NCBI GenBank assembly: GCA_037133495.1
Contig: JBAXOA010000011.1
Coordinates: forward strand, 1-64,000
DNA from: JAAFHB01 sp037133495
Lineage (GTDB): Bacteria; Bacteroidota; Bacteroidia; Bacteroidales; Prolixibacteraceae
Length of the DNA stretch: 64,000 nt
Direction: 5' to 3'
Shown here in pieces: positions 26,799-37,183 of this stretch. Each line of letters starts with the position of its first letter. Within the stretch, counting starts at the first letter, position 1. The notes below the pieces were generated by a model. It made no database searches. It saw nothing but the letters and a program-made list of their open reading frames with translations, and had not been told where the DNA came from. The translations under genes were made by a program, and so were the position numbers.

Positions 26799-29432
26799 AT
26801 GTTATTAACAAAAGTTAAACGACCTTTTTATTTCATTGGTCAATTTATTAAGCAACAGAGTCTTCCTTTTATTCGTGAGAACAGTAAGATACTGGCTCAG
26901 GCAATTTTTACGATTTTCTCAATCGGGATCGGTATTTGGTTTATCAATCATGAGCAGACTGAATTGGCTGATGTAAACCGGGTATTGTTGAATGCCGACT
27001 GGCGGCTTGTTATTGCCGGAATAATTCTTACTGCTACCTATATTCTGTTGCAAGGGTTAATGTATATCGCATCTTTTGCAACCATCAGACATCGGATATC
27101 ACTTATTAGTGCTGTAATATTATTCCTTAAGCGGAATTTAATCAGCATTTTTTTGCCAGCAGGAGGTATTTCTTCACTTGCTTTTTTTACCGGCGAAATT
27201 GAGCAGAAGGGAATAACAAAATCTCAAATCCATTTTGCTTCTACAATATATGGATTTGTTGGAATTTTGTCCGTAATTGTTGTAGCAGTTCCGATCTTTG
27301 TTTATTCACTTTTAACAGGAGGTCTGGGTTCTGGTGAATGGATTGCTTTTTTTTCAGCATTGGCACTGATTCTGATTATATATTTGATATACAGATCAAT
27401 TATACAGAAAGGATTATTCTACCGATGGCTGGTTAAATCGTTCTCCTTTTTTGAAGTCTTTTCAATTGAAATCAGAAATAACAGGATCAATAAAAAACAA
27501 TTTTTTATTACTGTCTTATATTCGATTATGATTGAATTTGTAGGAATAGCACATCTTTATGTATCAATGCTGGCGCTTCACTTCAATCCCTCCTTATTCG
27601 CCGCGTTTATAGGTTACATTATCTCAGTTATTTTCTTAATTATATCTCCGTTTTTAAGGGGATTAGGCGCTATTGAGGTATCTATGACCTTTGTTCTTAT
27701 CCGTTTAGGTTATCCAAATATGGAAGCTGTTACGATAACTTTACTCTACCGATTTTTCGAATTCTGGCTTCCTTTAGTTGCAGGTATATTTAGCTTTTTA
27801 TTGAAAATCAATAAGTTGTTGATGAGAATCATTCCTGCACTACTGCTTTTTTCATTGGGGATAATCAATATAATTTCCGTACTTACTCCGGCAATTTCAG
27901 AACGCATACACTGGTTGTCAGATTTTTTGCCCTTGGATGCGATAATTGTTTCGAATTATTTTGTTTTAGGTTTAGGGCTTTTTTTGCTGGTAACTGCTTC
28001 TTTTATGCTCAAGGGATTAAAAATCGCATGGTGGTTTGCTTTTTTCCTTTCGTTTGTATCCATGATTGGAAATCTCACAAAAGCCGTTGATTATGAGGAG
28101 GCTATCGCAGCTTTTCTGGTTATGGTTGTTTTGATACTTACAAAGAAAGATTATTATGTAAAAAATAATCCCCGGTTGCGTACGGTCGGAATACAAACCG
28201 CTGTTCTGAGTATGCTGGCAGTACTGATTTATAGTGTTGTAGGTTTTTACTACCTTGATAAGAAGCACTTTAATATTGATTTTAGCTTTTTGCAATCGCT
28301 CAGGTATGCCTTGCAAAACTATTTTCTTGTAGGCAGCAGTGATCTGATACCCGCAGATAAATTCGCTTATAAGTTTATTTTATCAATTAATGTCAGCGGA
28401 TTTTTAACCTTAGGTTTCTTGATTTATACACTTATCCGCCCCTATTTTCTCAGGATTTTTCCCTCAGCTTTAGAATTAGAGCGTCCCCGTTCTTTGGTTG
28501 ATCGGTATGGCAATTCAGCGCTTGATTATTTTAAAACCTATCACGATAAAATGATTTTTGAGCCTGAAGGATTAAATGCTTTTATTGCTTTTCGCCCTGC
28601 TGGAAATTTTGCAGTTGCACTTGAAAATCCTGTTGCAGAGGATGAAAGCCAGATGAAGCAATGTATTCGCCAGTTCAATCGCTTCTGCTTTGACAATGGT
28701 TTAAAAAGTATTTATTATCGAGTATCAGAAAGCGATCTGCCTGTTTATAAAAGTTTAAAGAAGAAGGTGATGTTCTTAGGTCAGGAAGGGCTTGTCGATT
28801 TGAATCTCTTTTCACTGGAAGGTGGTGCTAAGAAATCGATTCGCAACGCGCTCTCCAAGGTGAAAGAACGTGGATACCGGACCAATATCCATACTCCTCC
28901 AATCAAAGACGGATTGCTTCAGAAGATTAAGGCTGTATCTAATGAATGGCTTGAAGATAATTGCAGAAGTGAGATTATATTTTCACAGGGGATGTTTGTC
29001 TGGACTGAGTTGAAACAACAAACGCTTATCACGGTCGAGAACTCGGAAGAGAAGATTGTCGCATTTTTGAATATAATCCCTGATTTTGCCAACGGTGAAG
29101 GAACCTGCGACTTGATCCGAAAGACCTCCGATGCCCCAAATGGAGTGATGGATTTCCTGATGGTCGAATTATTCAGATATTTGAAATCTGAAGGCTATTC
29201 TTTTGTCAATATCGGCTTTGCACCAATGTCCGGAATAGATGATCCGCACACGTTTAAAGAAAAATCGATGAAATTTGCCTACGAGAAAATCAGAGGTTTT
29301 TCGCAATACAAAGGATTACGCGAATATAAAGAGAAATTTGCGACAGTCTGGATTAACAAATACCTTGTTTACGACCACGATTATGATCTTATTCAGATTC
29401 CCGGAGCACTGATGAAAGTTATCAAACCATAG
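26799..29432 (+). CDS. mprF: MprF-like bifunctional membrane protein
   Basis: 877 residues. The N-terminal half has many membrane segments (about residues 25-530) of the lysylphosphatidylglycerol synthase/flippase type (LKRNLISIFLPAGGISSLAF, SPFLRGLGAIEVSMTF). The C-terminal 330 residues form the soluble DUF2156/LPG-synthase domain with two GNAT-like halves (YGNSALDYFKTYHDKMIFEP; FLMVELFRYLKSEGYSFVNI). In other bacteria MprF transfers an amino acid from aminoacyl-tRNA to a lipid and flips the product, which lowers surface negative charge and protects against cationic peptides. The lipid acceptor and amino acid in Bacteroidota are less clear. It follows the mutarotase by 45 bases. Confidence 0.85.
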   Translation: MLLTKVKRPFYFIGQFIKQQSLPFIRENSKILAQAIFTIFSIGIGIWFINHEQTELADVNRVLLNADWRLVIAGIILTATYILLQGLMYIASFATIRHRISLISAVILFLKRNLISIFLPAGGISSLAFFTGEIEQKGITKSQIHFASTIYGFVGILSVIVVAVPIFVYSLLTGGLGSGEWIAFFSALALILIIYLIYRSIIQKGLFYRWLVKSFSFFEVFSIEIRNNRINKKQFFITVLYSIMIEFVGIAHLYVSMLALHFNPSLFAAFIGYIISVIFLIISPFLRGLGAIEVSMTFVLIRLGYPNMEAVTITLLYRFFEFWLPLVAGIFSFLLKINKLLMRIIPALLLFSLGIINIISVLTPAISERIHWLSDFLPLDAIIVSNYFVLGLGLFLLVTASFMLKGLKIAWWFAFFLSFVSMIGNLTKAVDYEEAIAAFLVMVVLILTKKDYYVKNNPRLRTVGIQTAVLSMLAVLIYSVVGFYYLDKKHFNIDFSFLQSLRYALQNYFLVGSSDLIPADKFAYKFILSINVSGFLTLGFLIYTLIRPYFLRIFPSALELERPRSLVDRYGNSALDYFKTYHDKMIFEPEGLNAFIAFRPAGNFAVALENPVAEDESQMKQCIRQFNRFCFDNGLKSIYYRVSESDLPVYKSLKKKVMFLGQEGLVDLNLFSLEGGAKKSIRNALSKVKERGYRTNIHTPPIKDGLLQKIKAVSNEWLEDNCRSEIIFSQGMFVWTELKQQTLITVENSEEKIVAFLNIIPDFANGEGTCDLIRKTSDAPNGVMDFLMVELFRYLKSEGYSFVNIGFAPMSGIDDPHTFKEKSMKFAYEKIRGFSQYKGLREYKEKFATVWINKYLVYDHDYDLIQIPGALMKVIKP

Positions 29433-29500
29433 GGAAAGATATCAACCCAATATCTCGTTGGCAAATAGGCGCATTAACCACTCCGCTTGTATTTTATTTT

Positions 29501-29649
29501 CTATTTGCTTCCGAATAGTAAAATCATTACACCGGTTAAGATTCCAACAAGCAGCCACGCTTTTTTTGTGATTTGTTTAGTGAAATTTTTTTGAAAATAT
29601 CATAAGTCCCTAAAAAAATTGCCGATACTACGGCAAGGAGTACCCACAT
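29501..29649 (-). pseudogene. Remnant of an EamA-type (DMT) transporter
   Basis: The minus strand from ATG 29649 encodes MWVLLAVVSAIFLGTYDIFK and KISLNK, the usual N-terminus of an EamA-family drug/metabolite transporter in this phylum. The frame is then lost and stops at 29536. In another frame a short membrane-like run (WLLVGILTGVMILLFGSK) leads to a stop at 29501-29503 and may be the C-terminal end. Around 280 codons are missing. It lies between mprF and the antiporter. Confidence 0.45.
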
Positions 29650-29685
29650 AAGTAATTATCAAATAATAATTTTCAGGGATCTAAA

Positions 29686-31830
29686 TCATAATTGTCTTTT
29701 TCGGAAAATTCCAGACAGGGACCTGGCTTTTTTGGAAAGCCGGTTTAGTCCTTCATCGATAAGGCTTTTATCAAAATCGTCTGTAAACATCATTTCAGGG
29801 TTATCTTCACCGGCATTTGGATAGATCAGAATAAAGTCAAAGTTTTCAAAATTTTTGGCCATCAGCCTCGGAATCCCTTCCTGATTAAGTTTGTAAGAAA
29901 CACCTCCATTTCTGGGAAGTGTAATAATAACCAAATCTGTAGACCTGATATAGGCTGAGATACTCAAAAAATCATTCCAGTCAGTAAACTCAATATGTTT
30001 TGTTAAAATGGAAATTTTATTCACGACCTTAAATTCGGTCACATGCTTATAGGTTTCAGGTGTAGACAGAAAATCGCATTGAACTTTCAGTGTTTCTGCG
30101 AGACGGAATACTCGGCTTAGCCAAAGCGTAAAGCCATATTCACGATCAGCATATCGCGGACAGATGATAACTATTTTTTGGCGCTGGCTAAGAACAGGTG
30201 AAATACTGCACACCCACACAGCCTGATTTGTATTCTCAACAATATATTTAATGATATTTCCAAAAAGAATATCCGTAAATTGGCTTTTGAGTGCAAATCC
30301 AATAATTATTTCAGTGGCAAATATCTCTGTAGCTACTCGCTTAATGCCGCTAGGTACGTTTTGACTGATGGTAGTGATTATTTCGACCTCCTGATCTACA
30401 GCAGAGGCATGGATTATTGCTTTTTGAAGTGTAAGTTTTGCTTCAATCAACTTTTGTCGTGCTTCCAGATCGTCTTCAACAACCGAGAGACTTACAATTG
30501 GAAATCTGTTTTTTGGATTTTTAATTGCCATTGCCAGATCAAGCAGCCTTTCCATATTTAACGGATTGTAAATCGGGACGAGAATCTTTTGATCTCTGAT
30601 GGAAGGAAGGAGAGGAATATCGGATTTTTCTTTGATCAAAACCTGTTTTGCAGAATGTTCAGTAACAAATGATGCTACAAGACAGGTTACAAGAATCAGA
30701 ACGATGGTCCCATTCAGAATATTTTCATCGACGATCCCAATCCGGAATCCGACCATAATTACTGCAATCGTTGCTGCTGCATGCGAGCTGCTTAATCCAA
30801 AAATAAGATTTCTGTAAGATTTTGAATAACCGAATATTGCAGAAGTTATCCAGGCTGCAAGATATTTCCCGATTAATGCTACGATTGTCAAAGTAAAAGC
30901 GATGATCAGCGCCAAAGAACCTTGGGTGATTACTTTGAGGTTAATCAACATGCCTACACTAATCAGGAAGAAGGGGATAAATAGTGAATTACCGACAAAT
31001 TCAAGCCTGTTCATTAGGGATGAAGTGTGCGGAATAAGTCGGTTTAAGGCAATTCCGGCAGCAAATGCACCTATAATTGGTTCAAGACCTGCAAGTTCTG
31101 ACATAAATGCGGCAAGAAAAACCATCGCAAGAACGAATATGAAATGCGAATTTTTTTCACCTTCAAAGTTCTTGAAAAACCAATTTGCCAGCTTTGGTAT
31201 TAATACTAAAACAATTAAAAGAAATAAGATTACGGAAATTGAGAATTTAATCCAAAAGTTAACTGTAATTTCTCCGCTTACCGAACCTGAAATAACTGCA
31301 AGAATGATAAGTACCGCTGTGTCTGTCAGCATCGTTCCTCCAACAGTTATTCCTACCGCTTCATTTCTGGAAATGCCCAAACGGCTTACAATCGGATAAG
31401 TGACTAAGGTATGAGTTGCAAACATACTTGCAACCAGAAAACTTGTTTCAAAACTGAAATCCAGGAGATAACGACATACCGGATAGCCGATTGAAATTGG
31501 AATTATAAATGTAAAAAAACCGAATATCAGACTTCTGTGTTTATATTTTGCAAACCCCTTCATATCAAGTTCAAGTCCTGCCAGAAACATAATATAAAGA
31601 AGTCCGATGGTTGAAAAGAGATCGATCGCAGCATTTTTGGCAATCAGATTTAATCCGTGAGGTCCGATAATTACCCCGGCAAGAATCAAGCCGATAATAC
31701 CGGGAATCTTAATGCTCCTGAACATTAGTGGCGCAAGAAGGATAATGAGCAAAATCAGCGAAAAAACCAATACAGAACTCTGGAATGGTGTCTGGAAGAT
31801 ATGTTGCAAATTCTCAAGTACTTTATCCAT
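29686..31830 (-). CDS. Cation:proton antiporter with UspA-like tail
   Basis: 714-residue Na+/H+ exchanger-family (CPA2) protein. Residues about 20-400 contain a dozen membrane segments with PGIIGLILAGVIIGPHGL, YIMFLAGLELDMK and GAFAAGIALNRLIP. The C-terminal 300 residues form two universal-stress-protein-like domains (KILVPIYNPLNMERLLDLAM; KIVIICPRYADREYGFTLW) that probably regulate transport in the cytoplasm. Likely role: pH and monovalent cation balance. A TAATTTTG box on the minus strand (31905-31898) lies upstream without a matching -33 box. Confidence 0.9.
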   Translation of the reverse strand: MDKVLENLQHIFQTPFQSSVLVFSLILLIILLAPLMFRSIKIPGIIGLILAGVIIGPHGLNLIAKNAAIDLFSTIGLLYIMFLAGLELDMKGFAKYKHRSLIFGFFTFIIPISIGYPVCRYLLDFSFETSFLVASMFATHTLVTYPIVSRLGISRNEAVGITVGGTMLTDTAVLIILAVISGSVSGEITVNFWIKFSISVILFLLIVLVLIPKLANWFFKNFEGEKNSHFIFVLAMVFLAAFMSELAGLEPIIGAFAAGIALNRLIPHTSSLMNRLEFVGNSLFIPFFLISVGMLINLKVITQGSLALIIAFTLTIVALIGKYLAAWITSAIFGYSKSYRNLIFGLSSSHAAATIAVIMVGFRIGIVDENILNGTIVLILVTCLVASFVTEHSAKQVLIKEKSDIPLLPSIRDQKILVPIYNPLNMERLLDLAMAIKNPKNRFPIVSLSVVEDDLEARQKLIEAKLTLQKAIIHASAVDQEVEIITTISQNVPSGIKRVATEIFATEIIIGFALKSQFTDILFGNIIKYIVENTNQAVWVCSISPVLSQRQKIVIICPRYADREYGFTLWLSRVFRLAETLKVQCDFLSTPETYKHVTEFKVVNKISILTKHIEFTDWNDFLSISAYIRSTDLVIITLPRNGGVSYKLNQEGIPRLMAKNFENFDFILIYPNAGEDNPEMMFTDDFDKSLIDEGLNRLSKKARSLSGIFRKRQL

Positions 31831-32160
31831 CTTTAAAATAGTTATTCTTAATTTATCAGGCTATGTTCTACTGAGTATGCTGGACTTTTATCATTTTCAA
31901 AATTATTCTTTTACGCGCACAATTTTTATGGTGATTATATTTTTATTCTTAATATTTATAAATCGTACAAATCTTTGAAATAAACGTAATTAAAATGCCT
32001 TTTCCGCAGGAATAAAAACGTCTAATATATTCAATATTAGTGAGTAAGAGCATATATTCTCATTTCCAAAAACTTATCAACCATCAACTGTTAATTACTG
32101 CTTCAATGTTTCGATTGTGCCACTTTTGTTTTTCACTATATTTGTCCAAAATCGTTTAAA
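31831..32160. other. Intergenic region between antiporter and parE
   Basis: 330 bases of AT-rich divergent upstream sequence. It holds the parE promoter at its right end and a possible -7 box for the antiporter. I see no gene, tRNA or hairpin with a T-run. Confidence 0.6.
32115..32144 (+). promoter_or_regulatory. Bacteroidota promoter of parE
   Basis: Perfect match: TTG 32115-32117, 19 bases, TATATTTG 32137-32144. The ATG follows 16 bases after the -7 box. Confidence 0.7.
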
Positions 32161-33993
32161 ATGGTTCCAGGTTATTCAGAAGAATCGATTCGTACCCTTG
32201 ATTGGAAAGAGCATATTCGCAAGCGACCGGGCATGTATATTGGCAAATTGGGCGATGGCTCAGCTGCTGATGATGGTATTTATGTTTTGTTGAAAGAGGT
32301 GCTCGACAATTCCATCGATGAATTCATGATGGGTAACGGGCGCAAAATTGATGTGCGCGTATCTGATGAACTTGTTACCGTTCGCGATTACGGTCGTGGA
32401 ATACCATTGGGAAAACTTAAGGATGTAGCTTCGAAGATGAATACGGGAGCCAAATACGATTCAAAAGTATTCAAGAAATCGGTTGGTTTGAATGGGGTTG
32501 GGATTAAAGCAGTCAACGCGCTCTCAAGTAATTTTTCGATCAAATCTGTTCGCGATGGTCAGATGAAGAGAATTGATTTTTCAAAGGGTGAAATCGTAAA
32601 AGAGTTCGAAGAATCTGTTACCGAAGAGATCAACGGTACCGGCGTTGCCTTTACTCCTGATTCAGAGATTTTCAAGAATTTTCACTATATTGAGGAGTTT
32701 GTTGTTCCATTACTGAAAAATTATACTTTTCTCAATTCCGGCTTAATTATCTATTTTAACGGAGAGAAGTACCTTTCGAAGAATGGTCTTTATGATCTTT
32801 TGGAAGAGAACCTCGATCAGGATCCTGTCTATCCGATCATTCATTTGAAAGGGGAGGATATTGAATTTGCCCTTACACATAGCAATCAGTACGGCGAAGA
32901 TTATTACACTTTTGTGAATGGTCAGTTTACTCCTCAGGGTGGCACACATCTTGCAGCCTTTCGTGAAGCGCTTGTCAAAACCATCCGCGATTATTACCAT
33001 AAGGAATTTGATGCCTCAGATATCAGGGCTTCTATTGTTTCTGCATTGAGTATAAGGGTAGAAGAGCCGATATTTGAATCTCAGACCAAAACAAAGCTGG
33101 GATCAAAGGATATGGGGCCTGATGGTCCTTCGGTGCGGAATTTTATTATGAATTTTGTAATGAAGGAATTGGGAAACTTTCTCCATAAAAATCCCCAGAC
33201 AGCTGATATACTTCTCAAACGGATACAAGAGTCAGAGCGTGAGCGAAAAGCAATTTCAGGGATTCAGAAGCTGGCTAAGCAAAGAGCCAAAAAAGTAAAT
33301 CTTCACAACAAAAAATTACGCGATTGCCGGATTCATTACAACACCAATCACGAATTTAAGGATAACAGTTCGATTTTTATCACGGAGGGAGATTCGGCAA
33401 GCGGTTCAATCACTAAATCACGTGATGTTACAACTCAGGCAGTTTTTAGTTTAAGAGGTAAGCCACTGAATAGCTTTGGTTTAACTAAAAAAATTGTTTA
33501 TGAAAATGAAGAGTTTAATCTTCTTCAGGCAGCCTTGAATATCGAGGAAGGAATCGATGAATTAAGGTATAATAAAGTAATCATCTCGACTGATGCTGAT
33601 GTTGACGGGATGCACATCCGATTGCTGCTGATCACCTTTTTTCTTCAATTCTTTCCTGAGCTGATTAAAAAAGGACATCTTTATATTTTGCAAACGCCTC
33701 TTTTCAGGGTGAGGAATAAAAAGAAAACCGTTTATTGCTATTCGGAACAGGAGCGTGATCAGGCAGTGATAAAAATTGGTGCAAATCCTGAGATTACGCG
33801 CTTCAAAGGACTTGGAGAAATTTCGCCGGATGAGTTTAAAAACTTCATCGGTGAAGATATTCGACTCGACTCGGTTATCCTGAACAAGAATGAGTCGGTA
33901 GCCGACATGCTCGAGTTTTACATGGGAAAGAATACGCCCGACCGACAGGATTTTATTATCGGTCACCTTCATGTCGAAAAAGATGAATTGTAA
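32161..33993 (+). CDS. parE: Topoisomerase IV subunit B
   Basis: ATPase subunit of the type IIA topoisomerase that decatenates daughter chromosomes. 610 residues with the GHKL ATPase domain (KRPGMYIGKLGDG, EVLDNSIDEFMMG, VRDYGRGIPLG), the transducer domain, and the TOPRIM domain with the metal-binding Glu in FITEGDSASGS (around residue 408) and DADVDGMHIRLLL (around 478). Length and the short C-terminus fit the ParE-like, not the GyrB, form. The partner parC follows after 38 bases. Confidence 0.93.
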   Translation: MVPGYSEESIRTLDWKEHIRKRPGMYIGKLGDGSAADDGIYVLLKEVLDNSIDEFMMGNGRKIDVRVSDELVTVRDYGRGIPLGKLKDVASKMNTGAKYDSKVFKKSVGLNGVGIKAVNALSSNFSIKSVRDGQMKRIDFSKGEIVKEFEESVTEEINGTGVAFTPDSEIFKNFHYIEEFVVPLLKNYTFLNSGLIIYFNGEKYLSKNGLYDLLEENLDQDPVYPIIHLKGEDIEFALTHSNQYGEDYYTFVNGQFTPQGGTHLAAFREALVKTIRDYYHKEFDASDIRASIVSALSIRVEEPIFESQTKTKLGSKDMGPDGPSVRNFIMNFVMKELGNFLHKNPQTADILLKRIQESERERKAISGIQKLAKQRAKKVNLHNKKLRDCRIHYNTNHEFKDNSSIFITEGDSASGSITKSRDVTTQAVFSLRGKPLNSFGLTKKIVYENEEFNLLQAALNIEEGIDELRYNKVIISTDADVDGMHIRLLLITFFLQFFPELIKKGHLYILQTPLFRVRNKKKTVYCYSEQERDQAVIKIGANPEITRFKGLGEISPDEFKNFIGEDIRLDSVILNKNESVADMLEFYMGKNTPDRQDFIIGHLHVEKDEL

Positions 33994-34031
33994 TTAACAA
34001 TTACTTAATAACTCCAATTCAAGAATAAAAA

Positions 34032-36674
34032 ATGTCTAACGAAGGAGATTTCGAGCTAATGGCAGTGCCGGAGGAAGAAGAGGCAAAAGAGGGCAAAAAG
34101 GAGCTGCATCACATCGTTTATTTGTCATCAATGTACCAAAGTTGGTTCCTTGACTATGCATCCTATGTCATTTTGGAAAGGGCAGTGCCTTATGTCAACG
34201 ATGGTCTGAAGCCGGTGCAGCGTCGTATTCTCCATGCTATGAAGCAGATGGACGACGGTCGTTATACCAAGGTTGCCAATATTATCGGACAAACCATGAT
34301 GTACCACCCTCACGGCGATGCGTCGATTGGTGATGCTCTGGTTCAGCTTGGACAGAAAGATTTATTGATAGATGCCCAGGGAAACTGGGGTAATATTTTA
34401 ACCGGTGACGGAGCTGCAGCACCTCGCTATATTGAAGCCCGGCTTTCAAAATTTGCACTGGAAGTTCTTTTTAATGCCAAAACGACAAAATGGCAACTTT
34501 CCTACGACAGCCGAAATAAAGAGCCGGTCACTTTACCGGTAAAGTTCCCTCTTTTACTGGCTCAAGGTGTTGAAGGGATAGCTGTTGGACTTGCCTCCAA
34601 AATTCTTCCTCACAACTTTATCGAGTTAATAGATGCCTGCATCGCTTATCTTAACCAGGAAGCGTTTGAGCTTTTTCCTGATTTTGCTACAGGTGGCTAC
34701 ATTGATGTTCTGAAATATAACGATGGCTTGCGTGGAGGAGCAGTAAAAATAAGGGCCAAAATAGAAAAACAAGACAGTAAGACATTGGTAATTAGGGAAA
34801 TACCATTTGGAAGAACTACCTCATCGGTGATTGAATCAATTATTAAAGCAAATGATAAAGGCAAAATTAAGGTAAAAAAGATTGATGATAATACAGCTGC
34901 AAATGTTGAGATACTGATCCATCTTATACCAGGCATCAGTTCTGATAAAACGATCGACGCACTATATGCCTTCACCGATTGTGAAGTATCGGTATCCCCA
35001 AATGCCTGTATTGTCGAAGATGACAAACCTAAGTTTATTACGGTCACCGAAATTCTTAAAAAATCTGTTGATAAAACAGTTGAATTGCTCAAGCTGGAAC
35101 TTGAAATACGCATGGGCGAATTGGAAGAGCAATGGCATTTTGCTTCGCTCGAGCAAATTTTTATCGACGAAAGGATCTATAAAGACAAAGCTTTTGAAGA
35201 GTCAGGAAATATGGATGAGGCCGTAGCGCACATCGACAAACGGTTGGTTCCCTGGAAACCAAAGTTCAGACGTGAGATTACGCATGATGATATTCTCAAA
35301 CTGATGGAAATCAGAATGGGCCGGATTTTAAAGTTCAACACCGATAAAGCAAACGAAATCATCAGTGGAATTGAAGATAGCATTGCGGAGGTAATTGCAA
35401 ATCTCAATAATCTAATACCTTATACTATAGCGTGGTATGAGCATTTGAAGACAAAATATGCCAAAGGTCGTGAACGAAAAACGGAGATCAGGAGTTTTGA
35501 AAATATTGAGGCTGCCAAGGTTATTATTGCTAATGAAAAATTGTACATCGACCGCGAAGAGGGTTTTATAGGCACTGGTTTGAAAAAAGCAGAGTATCTG
35601 TGCGACTGCTCTGATATTGATGATGTTATTGTTTTCAGGAAGGACGGAGTTTATTTTATTGCCAAAGTAAGCGAAAAAGCCTTCATTGGGAAAAATCTAT
35701 TGTATGTGGCGATTTTCGAGAAAAACAATAACCGGACAATTTATAACCTGGTCTACCGCGACGGCAAAGCAGGATATACCTACATGAAGCGTTTTAGCGT
35801 TACAGGTGTTACACGGGATAAAGAGTATAATATGACAATAGGGACTGATGGCTCCCGGATTCTTTATTTTAGCGCCAATCCTAACGGTGAGGCCGAAGTC
35901 TTGCGCATAACCTTTAAACCTAAACCAAAATTAAAAAAACTGGTTGATGAAATCGATATGGCTCAGTTGGCAATTAAAGGCCGGCAATCGATGGGTAACC
36001 TTGTGACAAAGAACGAAGTACACAAAGTAACGCTTAAAGAGAAAGGATTGTCAACTCTGGGCGGACGAAAAATCTGGTTCGATGAAGATGTTCTTCGTTT
36101 GAATGCAGATAGCCGGGGCAAATATCTTGGCGAATTTTCAGGTGATGAAAAAATATTGGTTATTGATAAGAATGGTGAATATCAGGTCTATTCCTATGAT
36201 TTGGAGAACCATTTTGAGAAGGGGCTCCTCTCGATAGAAAAATTCCGTCCCGAAAAAATAGCTTCCGTTGTTTATTTGGATGCAGAGCAGCATTTTTATT
36301 ATATAAAACGGTTTCAGATTGAAACAAATGGTGGAAAACCTTGTCGGTTTATTGGTGAGCATCCTGATAATAAGCTTGTAAGCGTGACGTGGGTAACTTA
36401 TCCCCGGCTAGAAATTGAATTTAGCGGAGACCAAAACAACCGTGAAAACGAAATTGTCGAGGTGGCAGAATTTATAGGAGTTAAATCTTATAAAGCAAAA
36501 GGAAAGCGGCTTTCGAGTTATGAGGTAAGCAATATAAAGGAGCTGGAGCCGGTAATAAAAGATGAAGATATTAAGCCTGAAGAAGTTATTCCTTTAATTG
36601 ATGAGGTTCCTTTCGAGATTATCCGTTCAACTGACGAAAACGATTCAAGTCAGATGGAATTAAATTTTGAGTAA
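34032..36674 (+). CDS. parC: Topoisomerase IV subunit A
   Basis: DNA-cleaving subunit. 880 residues. The catalytic Tyr is in APRYIEARLSKF (codon 133). The breakage-reunion domain starts YASYVILERAVPYVNDGLKP and includes MMYHPHGDASIGDALV. The C-terminal part (about 520-830) is a degenerate beta-pinwheel without an obvious GyrA box, which again supports topoisomerase IV. The tail is acidic. The stop codon overlaps the next start (TAATG), so aroK is probably translationally coupled. Confidence 0.93.
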   Translation: MSNEGDFELMAVPEEEEAKEGKKELHHIVYLSSMYQSWFLDYASYVILERAVPYVNDGLKPVQRRILHAMKQMDDGRYTKVANIIGQTMMYHPHGDASIGDALVQLGQKDLLIDAQGNWGNILTGDGAAAPRYIEARLSKFALEVLFNAKTTKWQLSYDSRNKEPVTLPVKFPLLLAQGVEGIAVGLASKILPHNFIELIDACIAYLNQEAFELFPDFATGGYIDVLKYNDGLRGGAVKIRAKIEKQDSKTLVIREIPFGRTTSSVIESIIKANDKGKIKVKKIDDNTAANVEILIHLIPGISSDKTIDALYAFTDCEVSVSPNACIVEDDKPKFITVTEILKKSVDKTVELLKLELEIRMGELEEQWHFASLEQIFIDERIYKDKAFEESGNMDEAVAHIDKRLVPWKPKFRREITHDDILKLMEIRMGRILKFNTDKANEIISGIEDSIAEVIANLNNLIPYTIAWYEHLKTKYAKGRERKTEIRSFENIEAAKVIIANEKLYIDREEGFIGTGLKKAEYLCDCSDIDDVIVFRKDGVYFIAKVSEKAFIGKNLLYVAIFEKNNNRTIYNLVYRDGKAGYTYMKRFSVTGVTRDKEYNMTIGTDGSRILYFSANPNGEAEVLRITFKPKPKLKKLVDEIDMAQLAIKGRQSMGNLVTKNEVHKVTLKEKGLSTLGGRKIWFDEDVLRLNADSRGKYLGEFSGDEKILVIDKNGEYQVYSYDLENHFEKGLLSIEKFRPEKIASVVYLDAEQHFYYIKRFQIETNGGKPCRFIGEHPDNKLVSVTWVTYPRLEIEFSGDQNNRENEIVEVAEFIGVKSYKAKGKRLSSYEVSNIKELEPVIKDEDIKPEEVIPLIDEVPFEIIRSTDENDSSQMELNFE

Positions 36675-37183
36675 TGAGAATTTACCTGGTTGGATATATG
36701 GGTTGTGGGAAAACCACTATTGGACGAAAGATTGCAAATTTGTTAGGGATCGGATTTGTTGATCTGGATAAATACATCGAAGAGCGTTATTTTAAATCGG
36801 TTCCGGCTATTTTTGCTGAAGAAGGAGAACAGGCATTCAGGGAGAAAGAACGCATTTCATTACTTGAAGTCGCTCAGTTTGAAAATATTATTGTTGGAAC
36901 GGGTGGTGGAGCTCCTTGTTTTTATGACAATATGGAAGTGATGAACAGCAATGGTGTCACTGTTTATATTGCACCCGATACAGAAGTTCTCGCAAAAAGA
37001 TTGATTAAATCAAAAACTGAACGCCCGCTGATTGCCGGTAAATCTGAAACCGAACTTATTGGTTTTATTAACGATGCCTTGCAAAAACGCGCTCCATTTT
37101 ACGAAAAGTCGCAGATTATTATCCGCGGTGAGAATAATCTGAACCCCCGGCTGGTAATCGACAGGATTGATCAACTTCAGTAA
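36674..37183 (+). CDS. aroK: Shikimate kinase
   Basis: Phosphorylates shikimate at the 3-OH with ATP in aromatic amino acid synthesis. 169 residues with Walker A GYMGCGKTTIGRKIA, the shikimate-binding Asp in FVDLDKYIEERY, the Arg in FREKERISLLEV, VGTGGGAP and the lid Arg in TERPLIAG. Its first base overlaps the parC stop. The last seven bases overlap the convergent 116-residue gene. Confidence 0.95.
   Translation: MRIYLVGYMGCGKTTIGRKIANLLGIGFVDLDKYIEERYFKSVPAIFAEEGEQAFREKERISLLEVAQFENIIVGTGGGAPCFYDNMEVMNSNGVTVYIAPDTEVLAKRLIKSKTERPLIAGKSETELIGFINDALQKRAPFYEKSQIIIRGENNLNPRLVIDRIDQLQ

Noticed and set aside
30902..31399. 165-residue plus-strand frame inside the antiporter gene
   Set aside because: Antisense shadow of the membrane domain.
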